DNA from: Emydura subglobosa
Lineage: Eukaryota > Chordata > Testudines > Chelidae
Assembly: GCA_007922225.1 (NCBI GenBank)
Contig: ML679958.1
Span: 59,042,838 to 59,106,837, forward strand
Direction: 5' to 3'
DNA length: 64,000 bases
The notes beneath the pieces are model-generated. The model was not told where the DNA came from. It did not search any database and worked only from the letters and a program-made list of their open reading frames with translations. The stretch's first letter is position 1, and every line of letters starts with the position of its first letter. The position numbers and the translations under genes were made by a program. This document shows positions 1 through 12,060 of the stretch, piece by piece.

Positions 1-717
1 ATTTTTGTAACTGTTTATAGAAAAACCTGTTCACAAAGTTTGATTTTAAATAATTCAGCCATGATGCCTAAGATCCCCGCCCAGCAAAACTGAGAAAAAC
101 TAATTAAATCTTAGTGGGACTGATGTTACTAAACAGTTTTTGGAATTTTAGACCATGTAATAGCTTCCTAGCAGTCAAGAAAGACTGGATTTCAGGAATG
201 GGTTATTTTCTCAATGGAAGCAAAATGACTTGGCACAGTATTGTATTACTAGCTCAATTAAACTGACATATGCAGAGCAGAGTGCAGCTTATAACTCAGA
301 TGCAGCACCAATTTCAGAACTGCATTCAAAATCCCAGCCAGGATGATTATGTCTGTCTTTCCCAAACTATTATCTAGCTCTAGTTATCACCCTTATGACC
401 CACTAAACCCGTCCAGTTATATCCGGCCCTGTGTATATTCAAAGCTGCAGTAGATTTAAAGAAAAAAAATCACATCTTTATTTAACCCAGTACAAAACCC
501 TCTGTAAACACATTAAAAGCATACCCACAGGGCTCAGCATTAGTTTAACTAAATCTTTGTGAAAGAGATTTAAAGTTAAACCAGTGCAACTCTGAATGCA
601 GACAAGGCCTTTGAGCTGAGGTCATTTGTCAAAGCTGCCACTCACCCATAGCCTTGACCATTTTGCCAGACAAAAGGAAGCCTACTTGAATTTAGGTTTC
701 AATGACCCTCCCTCTAA
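1..717. other. Left-edge intronic sequence of ZC3H13
   Basis: This stretch lies downstream of exon 3 of ZC3H13 on its transcribed (minus) strand, so it should be intron. I see no exon with splice signals and no repeat I can name. It is AT-rich with short simple runs. Confidence 0.5.
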
Positions 718-965
718 GGCCTGGTCCACATGCAATTTTTATGCTGATATAACTATCCTGATCAGGTGTATGACTTTTTTTAAAAAAATGAAATAGTTAC
801 GCCAGTAAACACACCTCATCCAGATGCAGTTATTGTATAGAGGTGCCTTATACCAGCATAGCGCATTTCCCCTCTTAGGGAATATCTTGTATTGGTATAA
901 AGCACCTTTGTACCAACTATACCAGTACAATTAAATCAGTACAACTTTTGTGGTTAGACAAGTCC
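718..965. mobile_element. Harbinger-type MITE
   Basis: A 248-bp non-autonomous element. The left end reads GGCCTGGTCCACATG and the right end TTAGACAAGTCC, whose reverse complement begins GGACTTGTCTAA. The ends are imperfect inverted repeats of the form used by the two longer Harbinger elements in this window. The flanks are TAA on the left and TTA on the right, matching the TWA target preference of PIF/Harbinger elements with one change. The interior has no coding capacity. It sits in ZC3H13 intron 3. Confidence 0.7.
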
Positions 966-1231
966 TTAAACAGAAGGGCTGAAGTGAATGGTATGTAAGA
1001 CCTTTCAAGTTAAAAAGCCATTTATTGTTCTTACCAAATAAACCTAACTGAACACTGAACTGTGTGTATCTGCAATGGTGGTTAATTCCTACTGCAGTTT
1101 CTCATCTCACGCAAGTTATTAGCTTTGAATCTTTACCAGTTTTGTTATAGCTACGGAGAAAGATACTGAACAACTAGCTCCAGGAGGCCTGTCTGATATT
1201 TGAAATAATGAAACTTCCATCTGCTTCAGGA

Positions 1232-1604
1232 CAGTAGTTTTTAACCTGTGGTCCATGGACCCTTTAGAGTCCACCGGCTATGTCTAAGGGGTCCACAAAA
1301 GGTGACTATGAAAATAAAGTTTCAGATCCCAGAAAAGGCACTCTTTTTCTGATCAATCAAAAATATGTGAATACCCCCATCTACAGGTCAAATCCCAGAA
1401 GTGCTGTCATTACTATGGAAGCTCACAGTTCAGCAACAGTCCTCACACTGCATAAATTTTTAGCTGAATTTTGTTCAGCCAGTTTTCAATTTAAGACCTC
1501 AATGGTAGGGGTCTGCAGACCACAGGTTGGATTTCAAAAGGAATCTGCACCTCCACTTGAAATTTTTTAGGGATTCACAAATGAAAAAAGGTTAAAAGCC
1601 ACTG
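1232..1604. mobile_element. hAT-type MITE with 8-bp target duplication
   Basis: A 373-bp element with terminal inverted repeats CAGTAGTTTTTAACC on the left and GGTTAAAAGCCACTG on the right. It is flanked by an 8-bp direct repeat, CTTCAGGA at 1224-1231 and TTTCAGGA at 1605-1612, with one mismatch. The ends and the 8-bp duplication define the hAT superfamily. Sub-terminal 'tggtccatggacc' and 'ggtctgcagacc' motifs also mirror each other. The 96-codon open frame inside it is not a gene. Confidence 0.8.
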
Positions 1605-2045
1605 TTTCAGGACAGTTGTTTTTTTCCTAGAAGGATTCGTGTTGTCACTAGGAGTTACAGATTTCTATTATTTTTTGTTGTGTTGTTTCCCCATTCTATA
1701 ACGGATCGATATCCTGTACATATAGATATTTAAGAAAAAAATAATTAAAATGTTGTTTCTACTTTTAAAAATTGCTTATTTGAAGCCTCGTTTATGTTTC
1801 AATTTCCTCTTTTGCAATATTTTCCATTGTTAAAAAGTTAAATTTGGTAATAAGGTACAATCTTAAAGAGATCCAATTAAAAGGCCAGTGACTCCTATTT
1901 ATCCTCCTCATACTTTTCAAAATATTTAACATGCAGTGAAGTTGTACACTCAAGTGATTTTAAAGTCAGGGGAGAGGTACAATGGTAACAAGGTTTCTCC
2001 ATCCGCCCTCTTTCCCAATACTAATTAACAAAACATACTTCTCAT

Positions 2046-5000
2046 CAGGGTGGATAAAAATCAATGATTTTTTTTTTAATTGTTTTTTTATTGTTTTTAA
2101 AATCATCAATAAAATGCTAAATTTCTCTCTCATTTAAAAAATAACAGTTACAATTAAATATCGCAAATATGTTAAACCTACACCAACAGTCTCATAAAAA
2201 TGACAATGGCTCTAGTCTGTCCAGCCTAACTACCAGCTCTTGCTTCTTGAAAGTTCTGGGCTTTCAGTTTCTGTTTCTCAGCAAACTAAAGACACACGTG
2301 CAAAAAAAGACACAGGCTGGATAGGATTGTTGTTGTTCTGTGCTTATGTGATGGTGGAGCTGGGCCAAGCAAGGCAGCGGAGTTAGTTAAGACACTGTCT
2401 TAAAGACAGAAAGACAAAGGACAGAGGCAGAGTAGAAAGGAACAGTGGAGTGGACTGGAAAGAAAAAGGGAACGCATTCAATACACACACAGCTTCCTAT
2501 ACTCCCCCTCACTTTTGCCACAGAAGAACTGTCATGGCTTCTGGGTGTAAGAGAGATCCTATCTGGGAATATTTTGAAGAAATTCCTTCCCTGGGTAAAA
2601 AAGGAAAACGTGTCAAGTGTAAGCAGTGCAAGGAGGAGATGCAGGGCCTAGTTGCAATAAAACATCATCATGAAAACTGCTTATTGGGAGAAAATGATGT
2701 GGATATGTCTGAAAAACAATGTGGATCAACTGGTTAGTAATGTAAATAATTCACTTTACAATGCATCATTCTTCAAGACTCTATCTATGCCTTTTAGTAT
2801 AAGTGTGATTTAACAAGTAAATTCCCAAGCTGTTTGCTATGTTGGATGTTGCTAGAAAACAAGTTAAGTTTAGCTAATCTTTATGGATTGGTTAATTATT
2901 TAACTAGGTTTAGAATATATCACCCAAGTATACAGTACAGAAAGCTGCAGTAAGAGAAATCTAGAGTTGCCAGTTGCCACTGGGTGTCATTTTTTTATTT
3001 TATATTACATAATAAATGCCCCTTATTTTGGAACATCATGACCACAGACCATAATGATGATGTTGCCATAAGTCTATTCCCTATTTTACTTCAGCATAAC
3101 TCAGCTTTCCCAAGGGAACCCCATCCTATACTTGTTTTCTCAAAAAAAAACAGAAATGCCAGTTAGTTCTATGGGACTTATTCCAAAATTAAGTGTACTC
3201 TAAGTGCAGTCAGTGTTAGCTTTTTTGGTTATTTGGAATTGGATCTGCATCCTTGCTGAAAAAAATGTAAATGATTAACTGAATAACAGAGTGAGAAGAA
3301 TGACTATTCAAAATCATTTCTGAATTTTGTTTCAGGATTCCATTTAAGCATAAGAGACCTTGACTGTGACTGTCTATCTGCAACAACTTCAGAGTCATCC
3401 GTTGGTACTTTTAGCAGCAGTGCTGCAACTAAACGTATTTCGGACAACAAAGTATCAGTAGCAAGCAAAAGATTTCAATCATCCAGTAAAACCACCACCA
3501 TTGATGGGTTTGTAGTAAGGACCAGCAAATACCAACAGGACACCATAGATGAAAAGATTGCTCGGTTCATTTATGCCACAAATTCTCCTTTTCACATTGT
3601 TAACAATAAACACTTCATTGACATGGTTGAGTCCTTATGACCAGGCTACACTCCACCTGGTAGAGCAGACATTGATGGAAGATTGCTAGATACAGTGTAT
3701 GAGAAGGAACTTGAACAGTGTGCAACAGGGGAATTTTGCCAGTTTAAGCCTTGATGGGTGGAGCAATCTACACAATGATCCAGTAACATGTGCCTGTGTG
3801 ACAACAGGAGATGGGGTTGCATATCTTTCAGAAACAATAGGTACATCGGGAAATGCCCACACAACAGAATATTTAAAAGTGATGGCAGTGAAAGCTGTAA
3901 TAAACTGTGAACAAAAATTCAACTGTCACGTGCGGAGTTTTGTCACAGACAATGCTGCAAACGTGGCAAAGATGAGAAGATACTTAGAAGAAACGGAAGG
4001 ATGCTCCTTAATAACATATAGCTGCAGTGCCCATTTAATGCATCTTTTAGCCAAAGACTTAAGTACGTCTTCTCCAGGAATAAAAGAAAATGTTGTTGAA
4101 GTCGCAAAATACTTCCGTAACAACCATTTTGCTTCAGCTTCACTGAAGAGAGCACGAGGATTCAAACTAATTCTCTCTCAAGATGTTTGATGGAATTCTG
4201 TGGTTGATTGTTTTGAACAATTTATTAAGAACTGGCCTATTCTCATAAAATTTTGTGAAGAAAACTGTGATAAAATAGATGGAAGTATCTCATCCAAAGT
4301 ATCTAACATTGGATTAGAGAGGAATGTAGAGGATATGCTCAGTATAATGAAGCCTATATCCATAGCCTTAAACAAACTTTAGAGAAATTGTTGTTGCATT
4401 GCAGATGCTGTCAAAATTTGGAAGGCATTTCAAGAGACATTGAAGAAAGAAATACCTCACCAGAAAAGTTAAACTGCAGACAAAAGCGAACAGATCAAGC
4501 ATAACTCCACCTCATTTTCTTGCGAACATTCTCGACCCCAAATATAAAGAGAGATGCTTAACTTCTGAAGAAGATGATGCTGCCATAGCATGGGCATCTC
4601 AAAATCACTCCTCAGTTATGCCAGTTATAATAAATTTCAGGGCTGGAGCCGAACCATTTAAACAGTACATGTTTACTGATGATGTTTTGAACAAAGTCAC
4701 TCCCTTGAATTGGTGGAAATCATTAGCCAGGCACCTTGAAACAGAGTTTCTTCAGTTGCTAAGCCAAATTTTCACAGCACTAGCTTCCTCTGCAGGCAGA
4801 GAGAGAATATTTTCATCATTTGGTATTATTCACTCAAAGCTCAGAAATCAACTAGAAGTTGAAAAAGCAGGAAAACTTGTATTTCTGTTTCAGTCTATGA
4901 ATAAAAATGATAGTGGGAATGGGGAAGATGAGAGCTAGTTGTAGAAGTTTTAAGGACAACGTACATTTAGTGTTGTGATGACTTGTCTGTTAGAGTTAAT

Positions 5001-5424
5001 AACATTTGAAAATTAAAAAAAAAAAAAAAGGACAGCCGTCAGCCAGCAACTCAGGAGACTGCTTCAATTGCAAATGTGAAACATTTATGTAATATTTAAA
5101 ATGTAGTTTAATAAAATATAAGTGCTATTGTGTTTGTGTGTGTGATTTAGTTCTTACCATTCCTAATGTACTGCTGCTGCATCTGCAGCTTGACACAGGT
5201 AATGAGTATTATGTACTATTTCCTAAATTAATAAAAATCAAGTTATCTAAAAAATTATACAACGTATACCCGCCTAGATATTGTAAAATGCTGTACTGAG
5301 TTGTAAATTAACACATTTTAGTGATCAGATTTGCACCACTGTTTAAAAAATGTGAAGAAGTATAAGTGGGAAACATCATTTAAATCAATGATTTTCTCTT
5401 GGTGATTTAAATCAATCCACCCTG
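2046..5424 (+). mobile_element. Full-length hAT DNA transposon
   Basis: A 3379-bp element flanked by a perfect 8-bp direct repeat, CTTCTCAT, at 2038-2045 and 5425-5432. The left terminus reads CAGGGTGGATAAAAATCAATG. The right terminus ends CAATCCACCCTG, preceded by a 'gatttaaatcaatcc' motif. Both termini start with the same CAGGGTGGAT. It carries one spliced, now broken, transposase gene on the plus strand. It lies in ZC3H13 intron 3, antisense to the host gene. The intact target duplication together with several internal stops suggests an old insertion that has not been rearranged. Confidence 0.92.
2534..4938 (+). pseudogene. hAT transposase pseudogene (BED finger, RNase H-like core, dimerisation tail)
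   Basis: Exon 1 (2534-2732) starts at an ATG giving MASGCKRDPIWEYFEE. It contains a BED-type zinc finger pattern, CKQC followed by HHHENC. A GTTAGT donor follows, and the acceptor is TTTGTTTCAG before 3336. Exon 2 encodes a middle part with DGWSNLHNDPV and FVTDNAANVAKMRRYLEE, typical of the hAT catalytic region (D and H residues visible). It ends in a dimerisation region, PLNWWKSLARH through SSAGRERIFSSFG to HSKLRNQLEVEKAGKL. Stops interrupt the frame near 3638, 4188 and 4381, and at least one frameshift lies near 4470, so no functional protein can be made. The BED finger and C-terminal WW and RxFS signatures separate it from Harbinger transposases. It is a transposon relic, not a domesticated ZBED host gene, because its own inverted repeats and target duplication still surround it. 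Confidence 0.85.
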
Positions 5425-5432
5425 CTTCTCAT

Positions 5433-8400
5433 AAATATAAATAAGTCACCTTCATAGAATACATACATGCAACATATTTTAAATTTATAGTTTTAGGCAA
5501 ATAATAGCTCATTTTAAAAAGGATTTGGTTTAATCCTTTAAAATAAGTTCCTTTGAGCTGTCTCAATACTTCTTCCCCAAAGATGCTCTATGCTAGCTTT
5601 CAGTATTACAAAAAGTGGTATTTCTTTAATGTTCTTTGTGTCTATTTTATTTAAATTCAGCTCCATCAAAAATCCCAAGCTGCTACCAGAAGGAGCGAGA
5701 TTTGTGGAATTGACAAAATTTCATTTAGACAGCAAAGAGATTACATATGATCTAAAGGTAACATATTTGCCCCCAAAACACTGGTTGAAACACTTTTCTC
5801 ATAATACCCCATGGACAAATCAGAGAAGCAACAGAACCTAGTGAGAACACAACTCATGTACCTTCTAACTGAAAGATAATCTGATGCTACTAGAATGCAT
5901 AAGGTTTTCCCTTTAAGTTTCAGAGTAAGTGGGGAAACACACCAAACCCACCACTCTCACTACACATTTCTAAGTGTGAAAAAGCTGGAAACCACCAACA
6001 GTTCAGTTTATTTAGGCATTATTCAAAACTTCTTTAAGATGAGGAAGTCCATCAGGAAATTAGAAGCAGAAAAAAGTATGGTGTGGTTGTCACCTTTTAT
6101 TGCTTTGGGAGATAAACATGGAGATGAAATGAAGGTAAACCCTCTCCCCCTGCAAATAATAAAAGCAACATAAAGACAGTAGAAATCTGTTAAACAAAAC
6201 ACCTAGTTTCATCAAATTGCTTAATAGATTTACTCAAGAGGTGGTTGTTCATGAGGCCTTGGCTGGTTTTGGTACTTTGGTTTAGGACAGAGAAAAAAGT
6301 TCACAAACTGACTGAATTTTCTAGTGAATTTTCTACAGAGATTTCATCTGGTGCACTGGAATATTATTCTTTTATATAATGTTTGCTCCTTTAAAAGATC
6401 TTAAAGTTTTCTATATACTACACAAGACAGAAAGTCCTGCATTATGGACACTAAATGTAAGGTTTTAGTTACACAGGCAATTGCAATTAAGTGCGCACAT
6501 TATAGTATACAAAGGACTCTACAACTGACTACAGTTACATTTTTAAACAAATTCCTAACAAGGTATCTTTCAGTAGGCCTCGTATTTTCTTCAGGGACTT
6601 TTTCATAAGATGCCCAGATGGTCCATATTCTAACTGTCTACACTAGAGAATTTCACCATTTCAAGGTTTCATATTGTCATTTAGCACTTTTAGCACCATT
6701 ACTGCCTGCAGCAATTCAGCATGTTCACATTACACAAACCAAGCTGTGTAAATCAGTGCAGTGTGTTCACTCGCAGCAGTCCTTCCAATCATTTTGGGCA
6801 CCATTGTGGCACCTATCCCATAATGCCAGGCAGCGTCTCTGGAGCAGGGGCAGAGACATCTACAATGTATATTTTTGTAGAGTGTATATTCTATGTATAT
6901 CTCTCTCCTTAGTTGTCTCTCTCAATACATACACAAATTTGTGCTTGTTGACCGTATGCTGTATTTGGTTTCATCAGTGGTTTGTTCCAATGATTGTTTC
7001 AAGTGTTTTTGTACTGTATGCATAGTATGCAATGACCAGGAGCTGTGCCTTCACACAACTCTATGTCAACGCTATTGCAAAAAGGCAACCAGATTTTCCA
7101 ACACCCCCTATATGCCTGGATTCCTTCATAACAATCCAGGATGCAGAGGGAGGACATCTCTCTGGGTAAGCTAATGATGTCCAGTCAGTCATCTGGCTCC
7201 TCATGAAATGAGTCCTCAAGAAGGTGTACTGGAAATCAGGCAGTATATGAGGGATGCCAAACAACTGGCTACTGAAGTACCATTAGCAGGTAAGTAAAGA
7301 GCTAGGATTCACTTTGGGATTGTGGACTAACTGTGATGTGTGTCTTTTTACTAACGTCCTTTTTTCCCCCTCCTGTACTCAGATGTCTCAGGGATAGGGC
7401 TCAGGCAGCTATTAACCGTGATGCCATCCTTGGCCCCCAGTAACATACATATAGTAATTTATTGGTTTGTTATTAAATTCTTATTTTTCTTCAAGAGAAA
7501 TGTAGCATATGAGCCGATGTGTGTGTTTGATGATCTATTCTGTGTTGTGTTTGTCATGAACAGACCAAGACCCATGGGGAGAGAACAGAGATATTAAAAT
7601 TCAAATAAAATTTTATGTTACATTTTCAGAAGTTTGAAGAAGCTGGTAAGTGTCCTGTTTTCCTACCGGAGGATGATGGCCTGAATTGTGGATGGGCTAA
7701 TGGTCAGGATAAATACATTAAGTATCACTGTGGCTTCTTTTGTGCAGGCATGGAATTGGAGGGACAGGTACAGGTGACAGTGTTTTCTGCTACCAAAGCT
7801 GCTTGCAAGACAATCATGGGACTACACTGGGAGGATCAACTGACCCAGTGCAACCATAACACCTGGGCTTCACAGATACTCTGGCACTGACAATGTCTGA
7901 GCTGAAATGGTGCAGACGGAAGCATTTACAAAGTTTACTTGGAGATGGTATAATGGTACTGGTACTTGGAACACAGTGTTTGACAGATGTTTCCTGACAC
8001 AAAATGGTACAGGAGATGCCAAAATTCTTTAGTGTAGATCAGATACTTTAGTGCCTTGCTAAGAGCTATAGATGAGTTAAAGCAAGCTCCTAAATGTTCT
8101 GGCAGCTCACTTATCCAAAACTCTGAGTTTTGCAAGCTATCCAATTTGACTTTTATATAACTTATAGGAGAAAAAAGTTAACATAAATAAAGATGTAAAC
8201 CAATATTATTCTTGAATACCAGCGGTAATGTCATGCCTTTATAGGAAGCAGAAAATTAAAAACAAAAATCCTGCTGTCCATTAAAAGCATACACCTTTTA
8301 AAAAAAAATGAGCAAGTAGAGCCATATGCTCAATACTCCAAATACTGTAGCAAAGGAAAATGACATTCAGCACATAAAGGTAAGTTTAGAATCATTTTCA

Positions 8401-8573
8401 TGTAAAGCACCTCTCTTCCTTTGCTCTTTGGAGAATTCAGCACATAACATTACAGTAAGTTCCACTGCATACTAGAAAAAAAGCTCAAAGGTTATCTGTA
8501 TTTTATTCCCAGTTGCTACAGTTTTATAAGCAACGAAAATTAAGATGGTCTTAAAATTAGGGCACAGAAATGG
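5433..8573. other. Unclassified ZC3H13 intron sequence
   Basis: No exon of ZC3H13 is recognisable here on the minus strand. From about 6630 to 8000 the base composition rises and several open frames of 60-135 codons appear on both strands (for example 6618-7025 and 7615-7890). The segment starting 'ctgtctacactag' at about 6632 resembles a Harbinger end, so this may be a decayed transposon. I could not identify a protein family. Confidence 0.3.
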
Positions 8574-8770
8574 GAAACAGAGCCAGGAATAGAACCATAA
8601 CATCCATGCCAGACATCCTGTTTGACCTTCAACAAGTCACTTAATTTAGTTGCTTCAGTTTACCCATCTGTAAAGTGAGGCTAATTCCTACCTCACAGAG
8701 GTGTTGTAAAGCATTATTAATGTTTGTAACATCTTTGAGATCTTTGTATTAAAGCTGCTGAACTGAAAAT
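8574..8770 (+). repeat. MIR-type SINE fragment
   Basis: The plus strand contains the MIR-type core and tail pattern: 'cttcaacaagtcacttaat', then 'cagtttacccatctgtaaa', then 'cctacctcacagaggtgttg' and 'atctttgagatctttgt'. These match the conserved MIR consensus by eye. It is an ancient amniote SINE with no coding role. Confidence 0.75.
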
Positions 8771-9474
8771 TATTAACTCATATTTTTCCCTTTAGAAAAA
8801 ATATATACAGTTCTGGTTCGGAGCACAGACTCAGACTACTACATAGGGCATTTTTTAAAAAGATAACAATGTCTGTTATAATATTATAAGCAAAGTGCAT
8901 TCATTTTACTTAACAACTACTTTTCTTTTTATTCTGATTTCTCTGCTGGAGATTTGTCTGTAGAGGAAGTCATGAAATCACATTTTCATTCCCTAGCATG
9001 TCTCTTCACAACTGGAGAGAAAGAACAGCCACCTCACTCACCAACAAAAATATTGTTACTGGTGAAGGCAAAAGGATATGGGCTATGATTTTGAGAGTAT
9101 TGCCTTAAGCAGTTGCAAAACAACATTTTAGTAGAGAACAGAGAGGCAGACAGAAGCTGCAAAGTGATACACTACACAGAAATCCATTTATTAAAGTACT
9201 TGCATGTCCCATTTCAAGGCAGGTTAAAAAGAAGTTAATCTGCATCCACAGCACTTTATTAATTATTTTTTAAAGTTACACACACAAGAAAATCCAGGGA
9301 AAACCCATTGCATCTCGCCAAGTTATTTGTTTTCAGAAGCTTCACAATCCAACAAGGTTATTGATAAAACATACCATTAGGACACCACAGCATTTCTAAT
9401 TTTTACAGAAGACATACTTGAAAAAGCTATTTTCCTACAGCATGTGAACAATTCAAAGTGAGTTCTTGATTTAC

Positions 9475-9584
9475 CTTCTATAACTGCTGCTATAGCCTTT
9501 ACCTCGTGGTGAAGGGCCATGTACGAATCTACATGTGTTCCCATAGAGGCAGTTGCCAGTCTTCAGCCAGTTACGGCACTGTGT
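9475..9584 (-). CDS. ZC3H13: ZC3H13 coding exon 3 (CCCH zinc finger)
   Basis: Read on the minus strand, this 110-bp exon follows a CTCTTAG acceptor and ends before a GTAAAT donor. Its 36 complete codons start TQCRNWLKTGNC and continue LYGNTCRFVH, forming a C-x8-C-x5-C-x3-H zinc finger, then GPSPRGKGYSSSYR. The first codon joins exon 2 in phase 0 and the exon ends with two bases of the next codon. It is almost identical to the N-terminal CCCH finger of vertebrate ZC3H13, the scaffold that retains the WTAP-VIRMA-HAKAI part of the m6A methyltransferase complex in the nucleus. Later exons lie off the left edge of the window. Confidence 0.95.
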
Positions 9585-9998
9585 CTAAGAGACAGACATT
9601 ACTCGGTAAATTTCACACTCATTTCTGGAAATACCATTGGTGTGAGTGTGGCAGAACAAACAAATGAGTCCACATTTACTCCCATTTATCTGAGATTTCC
9701 ATCCGTCAGTAACTTACTTCATTAAAAACCAACAACGAGCACCAAGTCTGGCAGATAAAAAAATTAGGTTTATAAAAATGCTATTAAATGTACACTAGAA
9801 GCTGGAACAACACAAGTTATTTGAAAATCTAAAGATTAGTATCTTGAACATCTCTGTGTGAATGTGTTCTCTTTACCTTTACAAACATCACCAATGACAA
9901 GAGTACTCAGTACTCATGAACAACTCTACCCCACTATCTATGTCCTGAAAGAGAAGATGCTGGGTGGGTAGGAAGAGAAGAACACTTTTTCAACTCAC

Positions 9999-10115
9999 CT
10001 CTGCAGTACTTCCAGTGCTGGGTCCAAGCCTTTCAAACACACTGGGTCTTCGGGATGTGCTATCGGATATGGTCTTGGTATTTTCCACTGTGACCTTCCT
10101 TCTAATTTTTGACAT
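9999..10115 (-). CDS. ZC3H13: ZC3H13 coding exon 2 (start codon exon)
   Basis: The minus strand gives ATG followed by 38 codons, beginning MSKIRRKVTVENTKTISD and ending FERLGPSTGSTAE. It stops at a GAG followed by a perfect GTGAGT donor. The sequence is the conserved N-terminus of ZC3H13. The acceptor lies just upstream of the ATG, at about 10121 or 10124; a 'gttgaagtag' stretch after a T-rich tract offers two possible AGs. Only 6-9 bases of 5' UTR therefore sit in this exon. The plus-strand 63-codon frame over the same bases is a shadow. Confidence 0.95.
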
Positions 10116-10124
10116 TTTGTACTA

Positions 10125-11399
10125 CTTCAACCAAAAAAAAAAAGCAAAACTGTAAAATCCTTCAGTTTTGAGCTATTGCCACTGAATTCACAATAAAAAA
10201 GAATAATATATTATGCTATAAATTGCAGAAGAATTTCTGTAGAGGTGTCAAAGAAAGGAACAGAAGGAATCATAAATAAATGGACTGTCCTGAGTACAAA
10301 GGGATGCCTCTGATTATTAAAAAAATTGGTTCAAACTTGTCAACTAAATACTAACAATGAAATATTTTAATTTATTTTAAGACCTGATTTGGATTCCCCA
10401 ACATCCCTTTGGGAAAACATCAGAAGCTGCTCTGCTCATTCAGGCAGCAAACTACTTTGGTCACGTGTTTGGCCATTATCTCAGTGATTTCAAGTGTAAA
10501 GAGCACTTTGAATGGCATTTAACTACTCTTTCAATAGATGGGATTTGACTGGTAAAGAGGCTCACACTTTAGCAACTTAAGTTTCTAAAGGGGATTCCTA
10601 CTGCTCCACTCACTGTTTAGGAGAACTTATTGGCAGCCATCTCACTCATCTCCCCTCCCATACATTAGCCATGCTTGTTGTGCACCCTGGTTTGTGTTGA
10701 CATACATCTGAAATCCTTCCTAACACTAAAAGAACTGAATAAATTTTGCAAACAGATACACCCTATGCTTGACAAATCTTCCTAGACATAAATTGTCTCA
10801 TCTGGGAGCAGGGAGGGAGCTCTTAGTCAGAGGAGGGAAGCATTAGGGGAGATGAGAATATGCGGCAGGCTACAGAAAAACAGGCTACAGAAGGAGAATT
10901 GAGTCCAAAAATTATTCTCCGTTTAAGTGATACCAATTTATACAGAAAAATCAGCTTAGGAAAGCCAGTCTATGTGAGAACAATCCACAGCCAGTTTTAA
11001 GAAAAACACATTACACAAGAAAAAAATACTACTGATGTAACCTATATTTTAGATCTGGCAACTTTGACAGTCTCTTGATTTCTTCATTACACAGAACTTC
11101 ATTATCTGAATCTCATGGTTATCTGAATGTTGGCTCTTTCCCTGTAGTTTGACTCCAGCACAATGTTCTCTCTGTAGAAAACTATGCACTGAAGTCCATA
11201 AACTCTTTAACCCTTCTATAGAATGCAGAAGACAGTTTAGGGCTCTGCTAGAGGCTTTCCCAGTCCCCATGACTATTTATCCAAATCTTTGCTTGAGACA
11301 TAACATTCTGTCAGATAACCAATGTTCACATTACCAAGTTTTTATTGAATGTGCAAGGTTGGTACATGCTGTGAGAGAAGTAGTTAATTGTGGATTATA
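10125..11399. other. ZC3H13 intron 1, 3' part
   Basis: Intron sequence between exon 2 and the upstream LINE remnant. It has no second exon and no repeat that I can name. Open frames on both strands at 11049-11403 overlap each other and show no protein signature. Confidence 0.5.
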
Positions 11400-12060
11400 T
11401 TAGGGATTAGAAACAATGGTTAACATTTATTAATGATCTGAAGGGTGAAGAAAAATAGCAAAATAGTAAAACTTGCCAGTAACAAGAAGTTAATTAGGTT
11501 AGTAAAAACTGTGGAGAATATTGAGGAATTCCAGAATGTTCTATTCAAGATAGAAGACTGAGCAATATAACAGCAAATGAAATGTAAATAAATGCAATGT
11601 AATGCACACCAGGAGAAATTATTTCAATTTGTATACAGATGAGTTCAAATTAGCCCAGTCTTCTGAGAAAAACAATTAGGAGTCATTGTGGATAGTTCAA
11701 TGTGCAGCAGTGGTTAAAAAGTCTAAAGATAAACTGTCAAAGTTAGAAAGTGAAACATCAAGTCTAGACAAGCCCAGCTTCCTTCCAGTTCAAGGTTGTT
11801 CCCTAAATATATCCACGTGTTTTGTTCGCTCTAATTTTAAGGTATCATGCAATTAGATCCTTGGGGGGCAGGGGAGGAAGAGAATACAGAATATATTAAA
11901 AAGGCATTGTATATATTAATAGTAAGACCACATATCAAATACAGCATTCACTTTCGCAGGCTTCATTTAAAAAGACACACTTGAAACAAAAAAGTTTAGA
12001 AGAACGGTACTGAAGACGGCATCAGAAGAGGGGAGAGTCAACATATGAAGGGTGAGTAAA
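11400..12060 (+). mobile_element. Old CR1-type LINE fragment
   Basis: The plus strand holds a degraded copy of the region just 3' of the reverse transcriptase in CR1-type LINEs. Recognisable segments are 'aaatgcaatgtaatgcacacc', 'ggagtcattgtggatagttcaatgtgcagcagtggttaaaaag', 'taagaccacat' and 'cattcactttcgcag'. It is broken everywhere, so no protein is encoded. Confidence 0.55.

Noticed and set aside
3699..4190. 163-codon frame as a domesticated ZBED-type host gene
   Set aside because: It is the middle of the hAT transposase, with stops on both sides, and the element still has its inverted ends and 8-bp target duplication.
8930..8990. Possible further ZC3H13 exon on minus (acceptor-like CTACAG followed by a short open stretch)
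   Set aside because: It reaches a stop within a few codons and does not resemble the expected exon 4 sequence; no donor fits.
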